A DNA stretch of 17,568 nucleotides, taken from assembly GCA_002403305.1 (NCBI GenBank), contig DHHM01000008.1, positions 155,042 through 172,609 on the forward strand, written 5' to 3'. Both the position numbers and the translations under genes were made by a program. Shown here in pieces: positions 1 to 7,437 of this stretch (position 1 is its first letter; each line of letters opens with the position of its first letter). This DNA is from Bacteroidales bacterium UBA4772. Lineage in GTDB: Bacteria > Bacteroidota > Bacteroidia > Bacteroidales > VadinHA17. Under the pieces are notes generated by a model. The model had not been told where the DNA came from. It made no database searches and worked only from the letters and a program-made list of their open reading frames with translations.

Positions 1-207
1 GGGGAGTAATCTTGTTCGCCATGAAGTGTCTGAGTTGAGCGAAACAAGTGACAGGCTTTTTCTTTTGATCACCCCCCTGCTCAGGATCACGACCCCGATA
101 CCAGAGGTGTCGGGGGAGTAATCTTGTTCGCCATGAAGTGTCTGAGTTGAGCAAAACAAGAGACAGGCTTTTTCTTTTGATCACCCCCCTGCTCAAGATC
201 ACGACCC
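1..207. repeat. 112-bp-period tandem repeat, two copies
   Basis: Two near-identical blocks start at 1 and 113 (period 112) and match over about 95 bp, to 95 and 207. I see three substitutions between them, for example gagcgaaac versus gagcaaaac and tcaggatc versus tcaagatc. Each block carries aggctttttcttttgatcac followed by a C-run. The first copy begins at the window edge, so more copies may lie to the left. No ORF or transposase lies inside, and no function is recognised. Confidence 0.85.
93..115. repeat. Hairpin linking the two 112-bp repeats
   Basis: CCCCGATACC (93-102) pairs with GGTGTCGGGG (106-115) around a 3-nt AGA loop, with one T-G wobble in ten pairs. It fills the spacer between the two repeat copies. 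The module TCACGAC...GTGTCGGG found here recurs at 13081-13100, so it may belong to an interspersed palindromic family. No T-tract follows on either strand, so it is not a classical terminator. Confidence 0.6.
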
Positions 208-259
208 TGCCACAACAAGATATTAATCATGGTTTACACCCAGTTACCCGTAATTGATT

Positions 260-267
260 TAGATTTG
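260..267 (+). promoter_or_regulatory. Candidate Bacteroidota -7 box for the DUF1338 gene
   Basis: TAGATTTG matches the Bacteroidota -7 consensus TAnnTTTG exactly and lies 29 nt before the ATG at 297, which would give a short leader. A weak -33 candidate (TTTA, 233-236) sits 23 nt upstream. The assignment rests mainly on the -7 match and position. Confidence 0.4.
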
Positions 268-296
268 CGTTATTGGTTGGAAAAGAACTTTGAGAT

Positions 297-1118
297 ATGG
301 AAACAGAAATGATATTCGAGCGGTTCTGGCATCGCTATTCCAATGAAAAACCCAATGCAAAACGGATCTATGATCTCTTGACAGCCAGCGGCGAGAGGGT
401 TGTTCATGACCATATCGCCCTGCGGACATTCGATGATCCCAGAATGAATATTGATGTGATTGCACGGGTATTTACCGAAAACGGTTATGAGGCTCGTGGC
501 AACTACGAATTCAAGGCCAAAAAGCTGAGAGGAATGCATTTTGAGCATAAAAGTGACCCGAAGGCACCCAAGGTTTTCATCAGTGAGTTGCTGACGGATC
601 AGTTCAGTGATTACCTGAAGACAACCATTAGCAGTTACCTGAACAGCCTGCATGACAGCGACTATGCTGATCCGGACCTGGCATCCGGTGGCAGCGTTTG
701 GGGTAAGATACCATTTGCCACCTATAACAAACTGCGTAAAGAATCTGAATATGCGGAATGGCTCCTTGTTTACGGTTTCCGGGCTAACCATTTTGCCGTT
801 AAGGTCAATGAACTGAAGAACTTCCCGACTTTACAGGATGTCAATGAATTTATCAAGGGAAACGGCTATCTCATGACCACAGTCGGCGGTGAGATCTACG
901 GAACACCTGAGGAGTTGCTGGAGCAGTCTGCAACCATGGCTGAGATACAGCCTGTTGAGTTTACCGACGGAGTATATGAGATCCCCTCGTGCTTCTATGA
1001 GTTTACCCTTCGGTATACCCGGCCCGACGGTACGCAGTATCCGGGCTTCATTGCCGCAAACGCCGACAAGATATTCGAAAGCACGAATTACTATAATAAG
1101 CAGGCTGACATGATGTAG
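297..1118 (+). CDS. Short DUF1338-family protein, 2-oxoadipate dioxygenase/decarboxylase-like
   Basis: This 273-aa protein has DUF1338 (HglS/YdcJ) features. HglS is a metal-dependent enzyme that converts 2-oxoadipate to D-2-hydroxyglutarate in lysine breakdown. The N-terminal VHDHIALRTF motif gives H39 with R43 four residues on, the spacing of the first metal His and the substrate Arg in HglS as I recall them. H165 (FRANHFAVKV) and E235 (CFYEFTLRY) are the likely remaining metal ligands. It is much shorter than the roughly 460-aa HglS type and represents the compact form. There is no signal peptide, so it should be cytosolic. M5 (309) is a possible alternative start; 297 fits the -7 box at 260 with a short leader. 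No lysine-catabolism genes are adjacent and it appears monocistronic. The family call is firm; the substrate is inferred. Confidence 0.82.
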   Translation: METEMIFERFWHRYSNEKPNAKRIYDLLTASGERVVHDHIALRTFDDPRMNIDVIARVFTENGYEARGNYEFKAKKLRGMHFEHKSDPKAPKVFISELLTDQFSDYLKTTISSYLNSLHDSDYADPDLASGGSVWGKIPFATYNKLRKESEYAEWLLVYGFRANHFAVKVNELKNFPTLQDVNEFIKGNGYLMTTVGGEIYGTPEELLEQSATMAEIQPVEFTDGVYEIPSCFYEFTLRYTRPDGTQYPGFIAANADKIFESTNYYNKQADMM

Positions 1119-1252
1119 CCTCCTGTAAACCCTCCGTTGGCGGACAATCCGGTCACACTCGTCAAAAAAACTGTAACAGAGCACTTAATAAATACGTAAA
1201 CTGATAATAAGAAAATGAATTTTCAGTTCTTTTATAAAGTTTTTATTTACCT

Positions 1253-2278
1253 ATGAGAAACACAATATTCATTCCCGCACTCATCACTGCCCTGATGGCA
1301 GTGTCGTGCGCAACAACACAGAAAATAGACTACTCCCTGATAAGTGTCGCCCAGGAAGGAGGCTACCAGTTCCGGCAGATCACTTCCGAAGAGCAAACTG
1401 TCTGGGGCCCGCGCGTCTCAACCAGTAACGGTAAGCTCCAATGGCACACCGGATCAGTCTTTGATATATCCGATGACGGACAGAAAATTGTCTATGTCGC
1501 TGCCACACCCGGAGCGGAGGTGGGGAATGTCTATGTCAGGGCAACGGCAGGCGGACGCAGCTCGATTCAGCGCACCTTTGGTATCTCAGCCTCGGGTCCC
1601 GGCTTCTCCCCCGATGGCAATTCCATCACCTTCAGCGGCACCTTCCCGGGACAAACGAAGTCTAACATATGCGTCATCAACACCAACGAGGGAAGTGCCA
1701 TTCAACATCTTACAGAATCACAGTCGGGCATCTCAACCACCCCTGTTTTCTCGTCAGACGGCCAGCGTATCTTCTACACCAGAGGCATCCCGTCAACGAC
1801 AACAGTCGGTGCCACACCTGTTACAGTGTGGTCATTCTCAATATGGTCAATGGACAGGAACACATCAGTGACAACACAGTATATCGAGGGGTCGTCTCCT
1901 GAGTTCGTGCCCGGCGAAAAATTGCTCTTCACCAAATCCAATCCCACAACAGGCAACGGTGAGATCTGGATGCTTGACCTCAAGTCAGGCCAGGAGACGC
2001 TTATCCTGAGGGACAATGAACGCGGATTCTCTACTCCGAAAATATCCCCGGACGGTAAGAGCCTGCTATGCACCGGAGCCAACAGCAGTGGTAAGGAGGC
2101 GAACCTTGACATCTTTCAGGTTGATATTGACGGTACAAACTTTAAACAGATAACCTTTCACCCCGGCACGGATGCCTCCCCCGCCTGGGCGCCCGATGCA
2201 AAATCGATCTATTTCATTTCCCAGAGAGGAACACCAAAAGGATCATACAATATCTGGAGTATAGACCTAATCAATTAA
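1253..2278 (+). CDS. Outer-membrane lipoprotein with TolB-like PD40 beta-propeller
   Basis: The 341-aa product starts with a lipoprotein signal: a hydrophobic stretch ending LMAVSC, with Cys19 as the acylation site. The rest is a run of PD40/WD40-like strands with the xSPDGxxxxF pattern at about residues 71-83, 118-129 (FSPDGNSITFSG), 166-177 (FSSDGQRIFYTR), 218-228, 264-275 (ISPDGKSLLCTG) and 312-323 (WAPDAKSIYFIS). Six units fit a six-bladed TolB-like propeller. No catalytic domain follows, so unlike DPP-IV-type proteins it is probably a binding or scaffold protein in the periplasm or on the outer membrane. The next gene starts 7 nt after its stop, so the two are probably co-transcribed and may work together. 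The specific role is unknown. Confidence 0.75.
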   Translation: MRNTIFIPALITALMAVSCATTQKIDYSLISVAQEGGYQFRQITSEEQTVWGPRVSTSNGKLQWHTGSVFDISDDGQKIVYVAATPGAEVGNVYVRATAGGRSSIQRTFGISASGPGFSPDGNSITFSGTFPGQTKSNICVINTNEGSAIQHLTESQSGISTTPVFSSDGQRIFYTRGIPSTTTVGATPVTVWSFSIWSMDRNTSVTTQYIEGSSPEFVPGEKLLFTKSNPTTGNGEIWMLDLKSGQETLILRDNERGFSTPKISPDGKSLLCTGANSSGKEANLDIFQVDIDGTNFKQITFHPGTDASPAWAPDAKSIYFISQRGTPKGSYNIWSIDLIN

Positions 2279-2285
2279 TCAAGAC

Positions 2286-3071
2286 ATGAAATCATATATT
2301 CTGAAACTCGCATTATCAGCGGTACTGATAGTAACCGCAATAAACCTGTCGGCACAGATGGTGGGAAGCGGACCCGCAAACCAGCCGTCATCAGACGCCA
2401 CTGCTCAGTGGACAGGCTTTTTTATCAGGGGCGGTATCGCACTTCCAGTTTCAAATACCGGGGTGGCACCTGAAATAACCGGCCCGGTACCTGCAGACTG
2501 GAGCGGGATGCCAGTCAGCAACGGTACCATCGGAGCAGGACCCGGATTCAACATTGAGGCCGGCATAGGACTGAACCTGGCGGGCTCAGCCAATAAGGAG
2601 AATATGTTTGGCTTTTACTACTATCCGATCGTGGCGGCATACTGGCAGACAGCCCTGAACTGGAGCGAACTGGGAGAGGCTTTCGAAGACAGGGCTCTTT
2701 ATACCAAACCATTCAGGGTCATTGACATCGGCCAGCGCTATGGGTTGGGCATCAATCCTGTTGAGAACCTGTCCATCGGTATCTACTACAGGCCGGGGCT
2801 TATCATCCCGCTCGACTTTGAGGTGGTAAGCGGCACCGATTTTCGTCTTGCCGGCACTGCCGCCTCCTCAGATGACTCTCCGGTCTTTATGATGTCACAT
2901 GCCGGGGGAATAGCCGTCAAGTACCTGATAGCAGAATTTTCAGCCGAATTGTATTTTACGAGGCCAACGATGGATGTCACATACATTAATATCCCCCTCG
3001 TGGAATCAACAACGCTCACCGGCAAGATACCCGTTAAACTTCTGAATCTGTCGCTGGCGCTCTCGTTCTGA
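2286..3071 (+). CDS. Exported barrel-like outer-membrane protein, function unknown
   Basis: This is a 261-aa protein with a clear signal peptide (MKSYILKLALSAVLIVTAIN, cleaved after about residue 23, SAQ). The mature part has alternating hydrophobic/aromatic strands such as FFIRGGIAL, FGFYYYPIVAAYW, LSIGIYYRPGLIIPL and GIAVKYLIAEFSAELYF. It ends in the hydrophobic strand LLNLSLALSF with C-terminal Phe, the usual end of an outer-membrane barrel. I do not recognise a named family. It lies 7 nt downstream of the propeller lipoprotein and probably forms a two-gene operon with it, suggesting a lipoprotein/barrel pair. The ATG at 2286 gives the complete signal peptide. Confidence 0.65.
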   Translation: MKSYILKLALSAVLIVTAINLSAQMVGSGPANQPSSDATAQWTGFFIRGGIALPVSNTGVAPEITGPVPADWSGMPVSNGTIGAGPGFNIEAGIGLNLAGSANKENMFGFYYYPIVAAYWQTALNWSELGEAFEDRALYTKPFRVIDIGQRYGLGINPVENLSIGIYYRPGLIIPLDFEVVSGTDFRLAGTAASSDDSPVFMMSHAGGIAVKYLIAEFSAELYFTRPTMDVTYINIPLVESTTLTGKIPVKLLNLSLALSF

Positions 3072-3094
3072 CGGAGAAATAGAATCAGTCAGGG

Positions 3095-3177
3095 CAGTGC
3101 CATGTCACACATGGCACTGAACATTACAGCATCGCTCCGTAACGTTACGGCTAAGGTGCCAGGGCAGATTAAGCCCT
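3095..3177. other. Three successive palindromes between convergent genes
   Basis: CAGTGCCATGT / ACATGGCACTG forms a perfect 11-bp stem with a 3-nt loop (3095-3119). CCGTAACGTTACGG is a perfect 14-bp palindrome (3137-3150). AGGGC / GCCCT is a 5-bp stem with a 7-nt loop (3161-3177). They lie between the barrel gene and the convergent XRE gene, where a bidirectional transcription stop is expected, but none is followed by a T-tract. The first hairpin is strong enough to act as a transcript end or mRNA-stabilising structure. Confidence 0.6.
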
Positions 3178-3208
3178 AATGCAGGTCATTTTGCAGGGCA
3201 GATGGTAA

Positions 3209-3763
3209 TTAACCGGCCTTTTCACCCTTCTTCCCCAATTTAAAGAAGGAAACATGCTTGTATGGCTCGCCGGAAACGACTCTGACAGTATTCACTATTG
3301 AAATGACAGCATTTACCAGGAATACCATAATCAGTGGAATTGGCACTTGTGCCCTCCAATAAATCCATAACCCGGCAAGGATGCCAACCCAGACCATTAG
3401 TTGAAAGCTGATAACATCACGGTAGTGAACAGAAATACCCTTTACCTTATCTCTTTTCTGATGCCATATCAGGACAGTCGGGAAGATAAGAGGGATGATA
3501 CCGCTGAAGTGCAGCAGTCCAAGCCAATTGCTGTCCTTAACCCTCTGAGCTTCCAGCTCTTCATCGGGTTCATTCTCCATAAAAAGGGAATAATCAACTT
3601 CCAGAGCCCTGGCAATCATCTGAAGGGTATAAGCCCGGGGATCCACCTCCCCGTTCTCAATCCGCTGAATAGTCCTTGCACTGACTTCTGTTTTGTCAGC
3701 AAGCTCCTCCTGGGTCATACCCTTCTTAAGCCTTAATTCCTTTATGAGTTTACCCGTTCCCAT
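3209..3763 (-). CDS. Membrane-tethered XRE-family regulator (HTH + DUF4870-like)
   Basis: The N-terminus is a classical HTH_3/XRE domain (about residues 5-60, core GMTQEELADKTEVSARTIQR and IENGE). A short acidic linker follows. The C-terminal half has three hydrophobic segments (about 80-99, 115-136, 140-158), and its pattern NWLGLLHFSGIIPLIFP...HYRDVISFQL resembles DUF4870. The protein should bind DNA from the inner membrane, a layout seen in Bacteroidota. I chose the ATG at 3763 because MGTGKLIKELRLKKGMTQ is the normal start of the HTH. The same frame is open to 3826, but those 21 residues have no XRE character. It stands alone, convergent with the barrel gene. Direct repeats upstream may be its operator. 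The target is unknown. Confidence 0.8.
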   Translation of the reverse strand: MGTGKLIKELRLKKGMTQEELADKTEVSARTIQRIENGEVDPRAYTLQMIARALEVDYSLFMENEPDEELEAQRVKDSNWLGLLHFSGIIPLIFPTVLIWHQKRDKVKGISVHYRDVISFQLMVWVGILAGLWIYWRAQVPIPLIMVFLVNAVISIVNTVRVVSGEPYKHVSFFKLGKKGEKAG

Positions 3764-3820
3764 TTTCTTTTTTGTCACAAATGTCAGGCTGATCAGGGTA
3801 ACAGTCCAACTACAAGAATA

Positions 3821-3839
3821 CGACATTTACACGACATTT
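3821..3839 (-). promoter_or_regulatory. Direct repeat, candidate operator of the XRE gene
   Basis: The octamer cgacattt occurs at 3821-3828 and 3832-3839, one helical turn apart (11 bp). On the minus strand it reads AAATGTCG twice, just upstream of TATTCTTG, a one-mismatch -7 box. The position 58-76 bp before the chosen ATG suits autoregulation. This is inferred from position and periodicity only. Confidence 0.3.
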
Positions 3840-4090
3840 GATCATCATATAACAGTCGCTTCACCATTAGCGTGTGAGTGCAAATAGTAGATCAGAAGTT
3901 AGATGACTCATTATGAAATCAACGACCTCTCCGGTTTCTGCTTATTGAATCAGTTCCTCTAATTTGACTGTGGATTTATGTCAGTACAATCTATGGTTCA
4001 GAATACCATCTTATTACAGTTTATCTGCAGCATAACCCCGTCAATCCAACCGCTACCCCAACAATAACAGCCCGAACCAGCAAAATTTTC

Positions 4091-4098
4091 TATCTTTG
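4091..4098 (+). promoter_or_regulatory. Candidate -7 box for phosphofructokinase
   Basis: TATCTTTG matches TAnnTTTG exactly, 53 nt before the pfk start. No convincing -33 TTTG is found at the usual distance, so the site rests on the -7 match alone. Confidence 0.4.
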
Positions 4099-4151
4099 AA
4101 TCTGCTGTCAGACTCAAACCGGCGGCACACCACACATTCAGTAATAATCTC

Positions 4152-5483
4152 ATGTCAATGAAATACGAAGATTTCCTGGTGCCCACCCTGGGAAAGGGCA
4201 ACGTGACCTCTCCCCTGAAGCAGAACCGCAAGCCAGGCAGCCCGGTATACAAATTCGTCAGTGATAACGAGAGGGTGCTCTACGACGTCTCCCTGGAGAG
4301 CTTCAACAGGTACCGCGGGAACGACCAGACACCCATAACATTCGAGAAGGCCGGCCCGAAGGAAAAGATCTTCTTCGAACCGGCCAAGACCAAGGTGGGC
4401 ATTGTGACCTGCGGTGGGCTATGCCCCGGACTTAACAACGTCATTCGCAGCCTCTTCAATCAGCTTTACTACCGGTACGGTGTGTCCCGGATAGTGGGCA
4501 TCAGGTATGGTTACGAAGGCCTTAACTGCGACTACAACCATCCGGTGATTGAACTCACACCTGCAATGGTTAACTATATACACCTCACCGGGGGGACCAT
4601 CCTCGGTACCTCGCGCGGCCACCAGGAGGTAAGCAAGATGGTTGACACCATTGAGATAATGAACCTCAACATCCTCTTCTGCATCGGAGGTGACGGCACT
4701 CTCCGCGGTGCTCATGCCATACATGAGGAGATAAAGAAGAGGAAGCTGAAGATAGCGGTGGCAGGCATCCCGAAGACGATAGACAATGACATCGACCTGA
4801 TTCAGAAGTCATTCGGATTCGAGACGGCCTTCTCAATTGCCAATGATGTTATCAGGCACGCACACAATGAAGCTGCAGGGGCCTATAACGGCATTGCCCT
4901 GGTCAAGCTGATGGGACGGGAGTCGGGGTTCATAGCTGCCAGCGCCGCCCTGGCCATTCAGGAGGTGAACTTCGTGCTGGTGCCGGAGCTCCCCTTTGAC
5001 CTCCACGGTCCCATGGGATTCCTGAGTGTGCTGCGCAAGCGCCTTGAGGAGAGGCATCATGCCGTGGTGGTTGTAGCCGAGGGAGCAGGTCAGGATCTGT
5101 TCGACCGGGAGAACCAGGAGAAAGATGCCTCCGGTAATCTCAAGTTAAGGGATATCGGAGTATACCTGAACCAGAAGATAAAGGAGGAGTTCACGGCTGC
5201 CGGCTTCCGCCATTCAATAAAATATATCGATCCGAGCTATATAATCCGCAGCGCTCCTGCCATCGCCAACGACAGCAAGTTCTGCAGCCTCCTGTCGCAG
5301 AATGCGGTGCATGCTGCCATGGCTGGCAAGACCGACTTCGTGGCAGGCTTCTGGAATGACAGGTTTACACTTGTGCCTACCCCTGTCACGGTGGCAAAAC
5401 GCAAGAAGATAGACATCGGCGGCGAGCTCTGGTGGAATGTCCTTGAGGCCACCGGGCAACCTGTCAGCATGAAGAATAACTGA
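4152..5483 (+). CDS. pfkA: ATP-type 6-phosphofructokinase, long form
   Basis: This glycolytic enzyme phosphorylates fructose 6-phosphate to fructose 1,6-bisphosphate in the cytosol. In the 443-aa sequence I see the nucleotide loop GGLCPGLN (88-95), LGTSRG (151-156), GGDGT (179-183), PKTIDND with catalytic D211 and D213 (207-213), MGRESGF (254-260) and PEL (278-280). The glycine of GGDG (G182) argues for ATP, because PPi-dependent enzymes have GGDD. K208 in PKTIDND is shared with PPi enzymes and with the long ATP enzymes of plants and trypanosomes. The first 75 residues form the N-terminal extension typical of that long group rather than the 320-aa E. coli type. M3 is an alternative start. It ends 28 bp before a convergent gene. 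Family is certain; donor is likely but inferred. Confidence 0.9.
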   Translation: MSMKYEDFLVPTLGKGNVTSPLKQNRKPGSPVYKFVSDNERVLYDVSLESFNRYRGNDQTPITFEKAGPKEKIFFEPAKTKVGIVTCGGLCPGLNNVIRSLFNQLYYRYGVSRIVGIRYGYEGLNCDYNHPVIELTPAMVNYIHLTGGTILGTSRGHQEVSKMVDTIEIMNLNILFCIGGDGTLRGAHAIHEEIKKRKLKIAVAGIPKTIDNDIDLIQKSFGFETAFSIANDVIRHAHNEAAGAYNGIALVKLMGRESGFIAASAALAIQEVNFVLVPELPFDLHGPMGFLSVLRKRLEERHHAVVVVAEGAGQDLFDRENQEKDASGNLKLRDIGVYLNQKIKEEFTAAGFRHSIKYIDPSYIIRSAPAIANDSKFCSLLSQNAVHAAMAGKTDFVAGFWNDRFTLVPTPVTVAKRKKIDIGGELWWNVLEATGQPVSMKNN

Positions 5484-5511
5484 TCCTCACGTAGTAACTT
5501 AAGCCTCAGTA

Positions 5512-6243
5512 TCAGAATTCTATCCCTACTGACACCTCAAACATGCCGAAGGGCTTTATCTCAGTCCCCTCCCTGGGTGTCAGGTCATCTGAACCTGCCT
5601 CTGGTTCGGTGTAATCCCACTTATATTGGTTCCTTTCCGCTCCGACATATAATCCTGTATTAAGGAAAAAGTTATCCCTGATAAACTGGTCGAACTGGCG
5701 GTGCGGCCCGGGACGGAGCTTCTGTGCAAACCGGAACCTATAGCCGGTATTAAGCATCAAAATCACCTTCCGGTTGTCACGGCTCCATTCATTGACATAA
5801 TCCTCCATATACAACACGTCAGACATCTCATATTCAAACTGTAACCCGACATAGGCCTTGTCCTTCCTCATCCTGAAAAACCAGATCGGACCGCCGCCGA
5901 AGGCAATGCCTGAAAACTGGTCAGGCCTCCCTCCCTCGTCAACATCAGCCTCATGCATTATAGTGGTAAGAGCTCCAACGGATGAGAACCTTGCATGTGC
6001 ATTCAGAGTAAGATTCCTCGTAAAATTGTATTCAGCACTGACCACCGGGCCAAACTGAACAAATCCCAAAAGGTTTGAGTGAAACGCCCACCGCGGGAAG
6101 TCAACGGATTTCGATTTGGGTTTATAGTTTTTGCTGACTTTGTCCGGGTATTGCTTCTGAACCAGGTCAGAGGACCATGGCTCCTCCCCTCTGACAAATG
6201 CCGAAATCAAGACTAAGACAAACAGGATCAGAACTTTCTTCAT
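5512..6243 (-). CDS. Exported outer-membrane barrel-like protein, unknown function
   Basis: The 243-aa product has a signal peptide (MKKVLILFVLVLISAFVRG, cleaved near residue 19). The mature part is rich in amphipathic beta strands: FHSNLLGFVQFGPVVSAEYNF, LTLNAHARFSSVGAL, AYVGLQFEYEMSDVLY, VILMLNTGYRFRFA and FFLNTGLYVGAERNQYKW. It ends FEVSVGIEF with C-terminal Phe, which suggests an 8-10-strand outer-membrane barrel. I recognise no named family. It is transcribed toward pfk (28-bp gap) and appears monocistronic. Upstream on its strand is TAGCCTTTG, one base longer than the -7 consensus, so its promoter is uncertain. Confidence 0.65.
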   Translation of the reverse strand: MKKVLILFVLVLISAFVRGEEPWSSDLVQKQYPDKVSKNYKPKSKSVDFPRWAFHSNLLGFVQFGPVVSAEYNFTRNLTLNAHARFSSVGALTTIMHEADVDEGGRPDQFSGIAFGGGPIWFFRMRKDKAYVGLQFEYEMSDVLYMEDYVNEWSRDNRKVILMLNTGYRFRFAQKLRPGPHRQFDQFIRDNFFLNTGLYVGAERNQYKWDYTEPEAGSDDLTPREGTEIKPFGMFEVSVGIEF

Positions 6244-6473
6244 TGCATGATTTCTTTCAAAGGCTAAAATAGAAAAACGTCAGTCAGCTCACTATATTTC
6301 ATATGAATTTATTTATCTTATGCTGACCGTTAAAATGATTCTTTCGGCATTACAGTCATATCACCGTATTATCTCCTGTCGGGCTAATGACCATCCCCGG
6401 CAAAATCCCCTTCCCTGTTATTTATAGCGAAAGGGTCCCGCTCAAAAGAGTGGTTCCCGATGTTGTCTATATT

Positions 6474-7313
6474 TCAAATTGTAGCGGAGAAAATGTCTCC
6501 CTGGCTAACATCGCCTGTCACCCATCCCTTGCGCAGCCAGCTTGACCGCTGAGCGGCCGTACCGTGGGTGAAGGTATCGGGTATCACCCGGCCCTGGTAT
6601 TTCTTCTGCAGCACGTCATCACCGATGGATGCAGCCGCATGGAGTGCCTCCTCTATGTCTCCCTCCTCCAGGCTGTTGAACATCCTGCTGGCATGGTGTG
6701 CCCATACACCTGCAAAGAAGTCGGCCTGCAGCTCGAGTCTGACAGTGAGCTGATTGGCCCTCACCTCGCTCAGACGCTGCCGCTCGGCAGTGACCTCGTC
6801 AAGGATACCGAGGAGGTTCTGTACATGATGCCCCACCTCGTGCGCAATCACATAGGCGATTGCAAAATCACCCTGTGCGCCATATTTGTTTGCCAGATCA
6901 TCACAGAAGCTCAAATCGATGTATATCTTCATGTCGGAGGGACAATAAAAAGGACCGCTGGCTGCGGTGGCGTATCCGCAGGCCGACTGCACCTGATCGC
7001 GGAAAAGCACCAGTATGGGTTCGCGGTATGTCGCCCCTGACTGCCTGAATATCTCGGTCCAGACATCCTCCACATCGGCCAGCACCACCGATACAAACTG
7101 AGCCATCTGGTCTTCAGCTTCCGAGGATTCATATGGACCGGAGGACACGCCAGGGTCCATCTGCTCAATAACACTCTGGGGATCACCGCCCAGAAGCATT
7201 ACAAGGAGAACAATTACCAGGGTGCCTATGCCTCCGCCAACTACTTTGGTGCCGGTACTCATGCCCCTCCGGTCTTCAATATTGTCACTGCCGCGACGTC
7301 CCTGCCATTTCAT
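6474..7313 (-). CDS. ypfJ: Neutral zinc metallopeptidase, YpfJ family
   Basis: The start MKWQGRRGSDNIEDRRG is the hallmark N-terminus of YpfJ-type putative neutral zinc metallopeptidases. A membrane anchor follows (about 24-42, GGGIGTLVIVLLVMLLGG), so the catalytic part is probably periplasmic. The zinc site is HEVGHH (H158, E159, H162), and E194 in LELQADFFAGVWA is the likely third ligand. C112, C124 and C137 could form disulfides. The C-terminus (THGTAAQRSSWLRKGW) matches the family, and 279 aa is a normal length. Its biological substrate is not established. It is divergent from the superoxide dismutase gene, and its own promoter is very clear (7369-7399). Confidence 0.92.
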   Translation of the reverse strand: MKWQGRRGSDNIEDRRGMSTGTKVVGGGIGTLVIVLLVMLLGGDPQSVIEQMDPGVSSGPYESSEAEDQMAQFVSVVLADVEDVWTEIFRQSGATYREPILVLFRDQVQSACGYATAASGPFYCPSDMKIYIDLSFCDDLANKYGAQGDFAIAYVIAHEVGHHVQNLLGILDEVTAERQRLSEVRANQLTVRLELQADFFAGVWAHHASRMFNSLEEGDIEEALHAAASIGDDVLQKKYQGRVIPDTFTHGTAAQRSSWLRKGWVTGDVSQGDIFSATI

Positions 7314-7368
7314 GCTATAAGTTTTTGATTTTTCGTGACTTTACCTTGTCAGGTTTTCTAAACCTTTT

Positions 7369-7399
7369 CAAATTTATAAAAAGTCAGGTTGTGAACAAA
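7369..7399 (-). promoter_or_regulatory. Bacteroidota-type promoter of the YpfJ-like gene
   Basis: Read on the minus strand, TTTG (7399-7396) is followed by 19 nt and then TAAATTTG (7376-7369). Both elements and the spacing match the Bacteroidota -33/-7 promoter. Transcription would start about 7362, giving a leader near 50 nt. It is the best promoter match in the window. Confidence 0.7.
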
Positions 7400-7437
7400 T
7401 CGTTACCAACAATGTTTTACAATAAAACAAAACAACA

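Larger units (their letters stand above)
3764..4151. other. Divergent intergenic region between XRE regulator and phosphofructokinase
   Basis: This 388-bp stretch separates two divergent genes. The XRE side has the cgacattt direct repeat and a near -7 box (TATTCTTG on the minus strand). The pfk side has an exact -7 box at 4091-4098. Possible reading frames across it (for example minus 3998-4252) run into the pfk coding region and have no protein-like character. I see no RNA gene. Confidence 0.5.

Noticed and set aside
1..235. CRISPR array
   Set aside because: Only two long units (112 bp) with no variable spacers; the repeat is a simple tandem duplication.
270..791. 173-aa minus-strand ORF opposite the DUF1338 gene
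   Set aside because: Antisense shadow; the plus-strand frame has conserved catalytic motifs and a promoter match.
3764..3826. 21-residue N-terminal extension of the XRE protein
   Set aside because: The added residues lack XRE character, and MGTGKLIKEL is the usual start; the extension would also run into the putative promoter.
4419..4724. Antisense ORFs within the phosphofructokinase gene
   Set aside because: They lie wholly within a certain gene and show no independent coding features.
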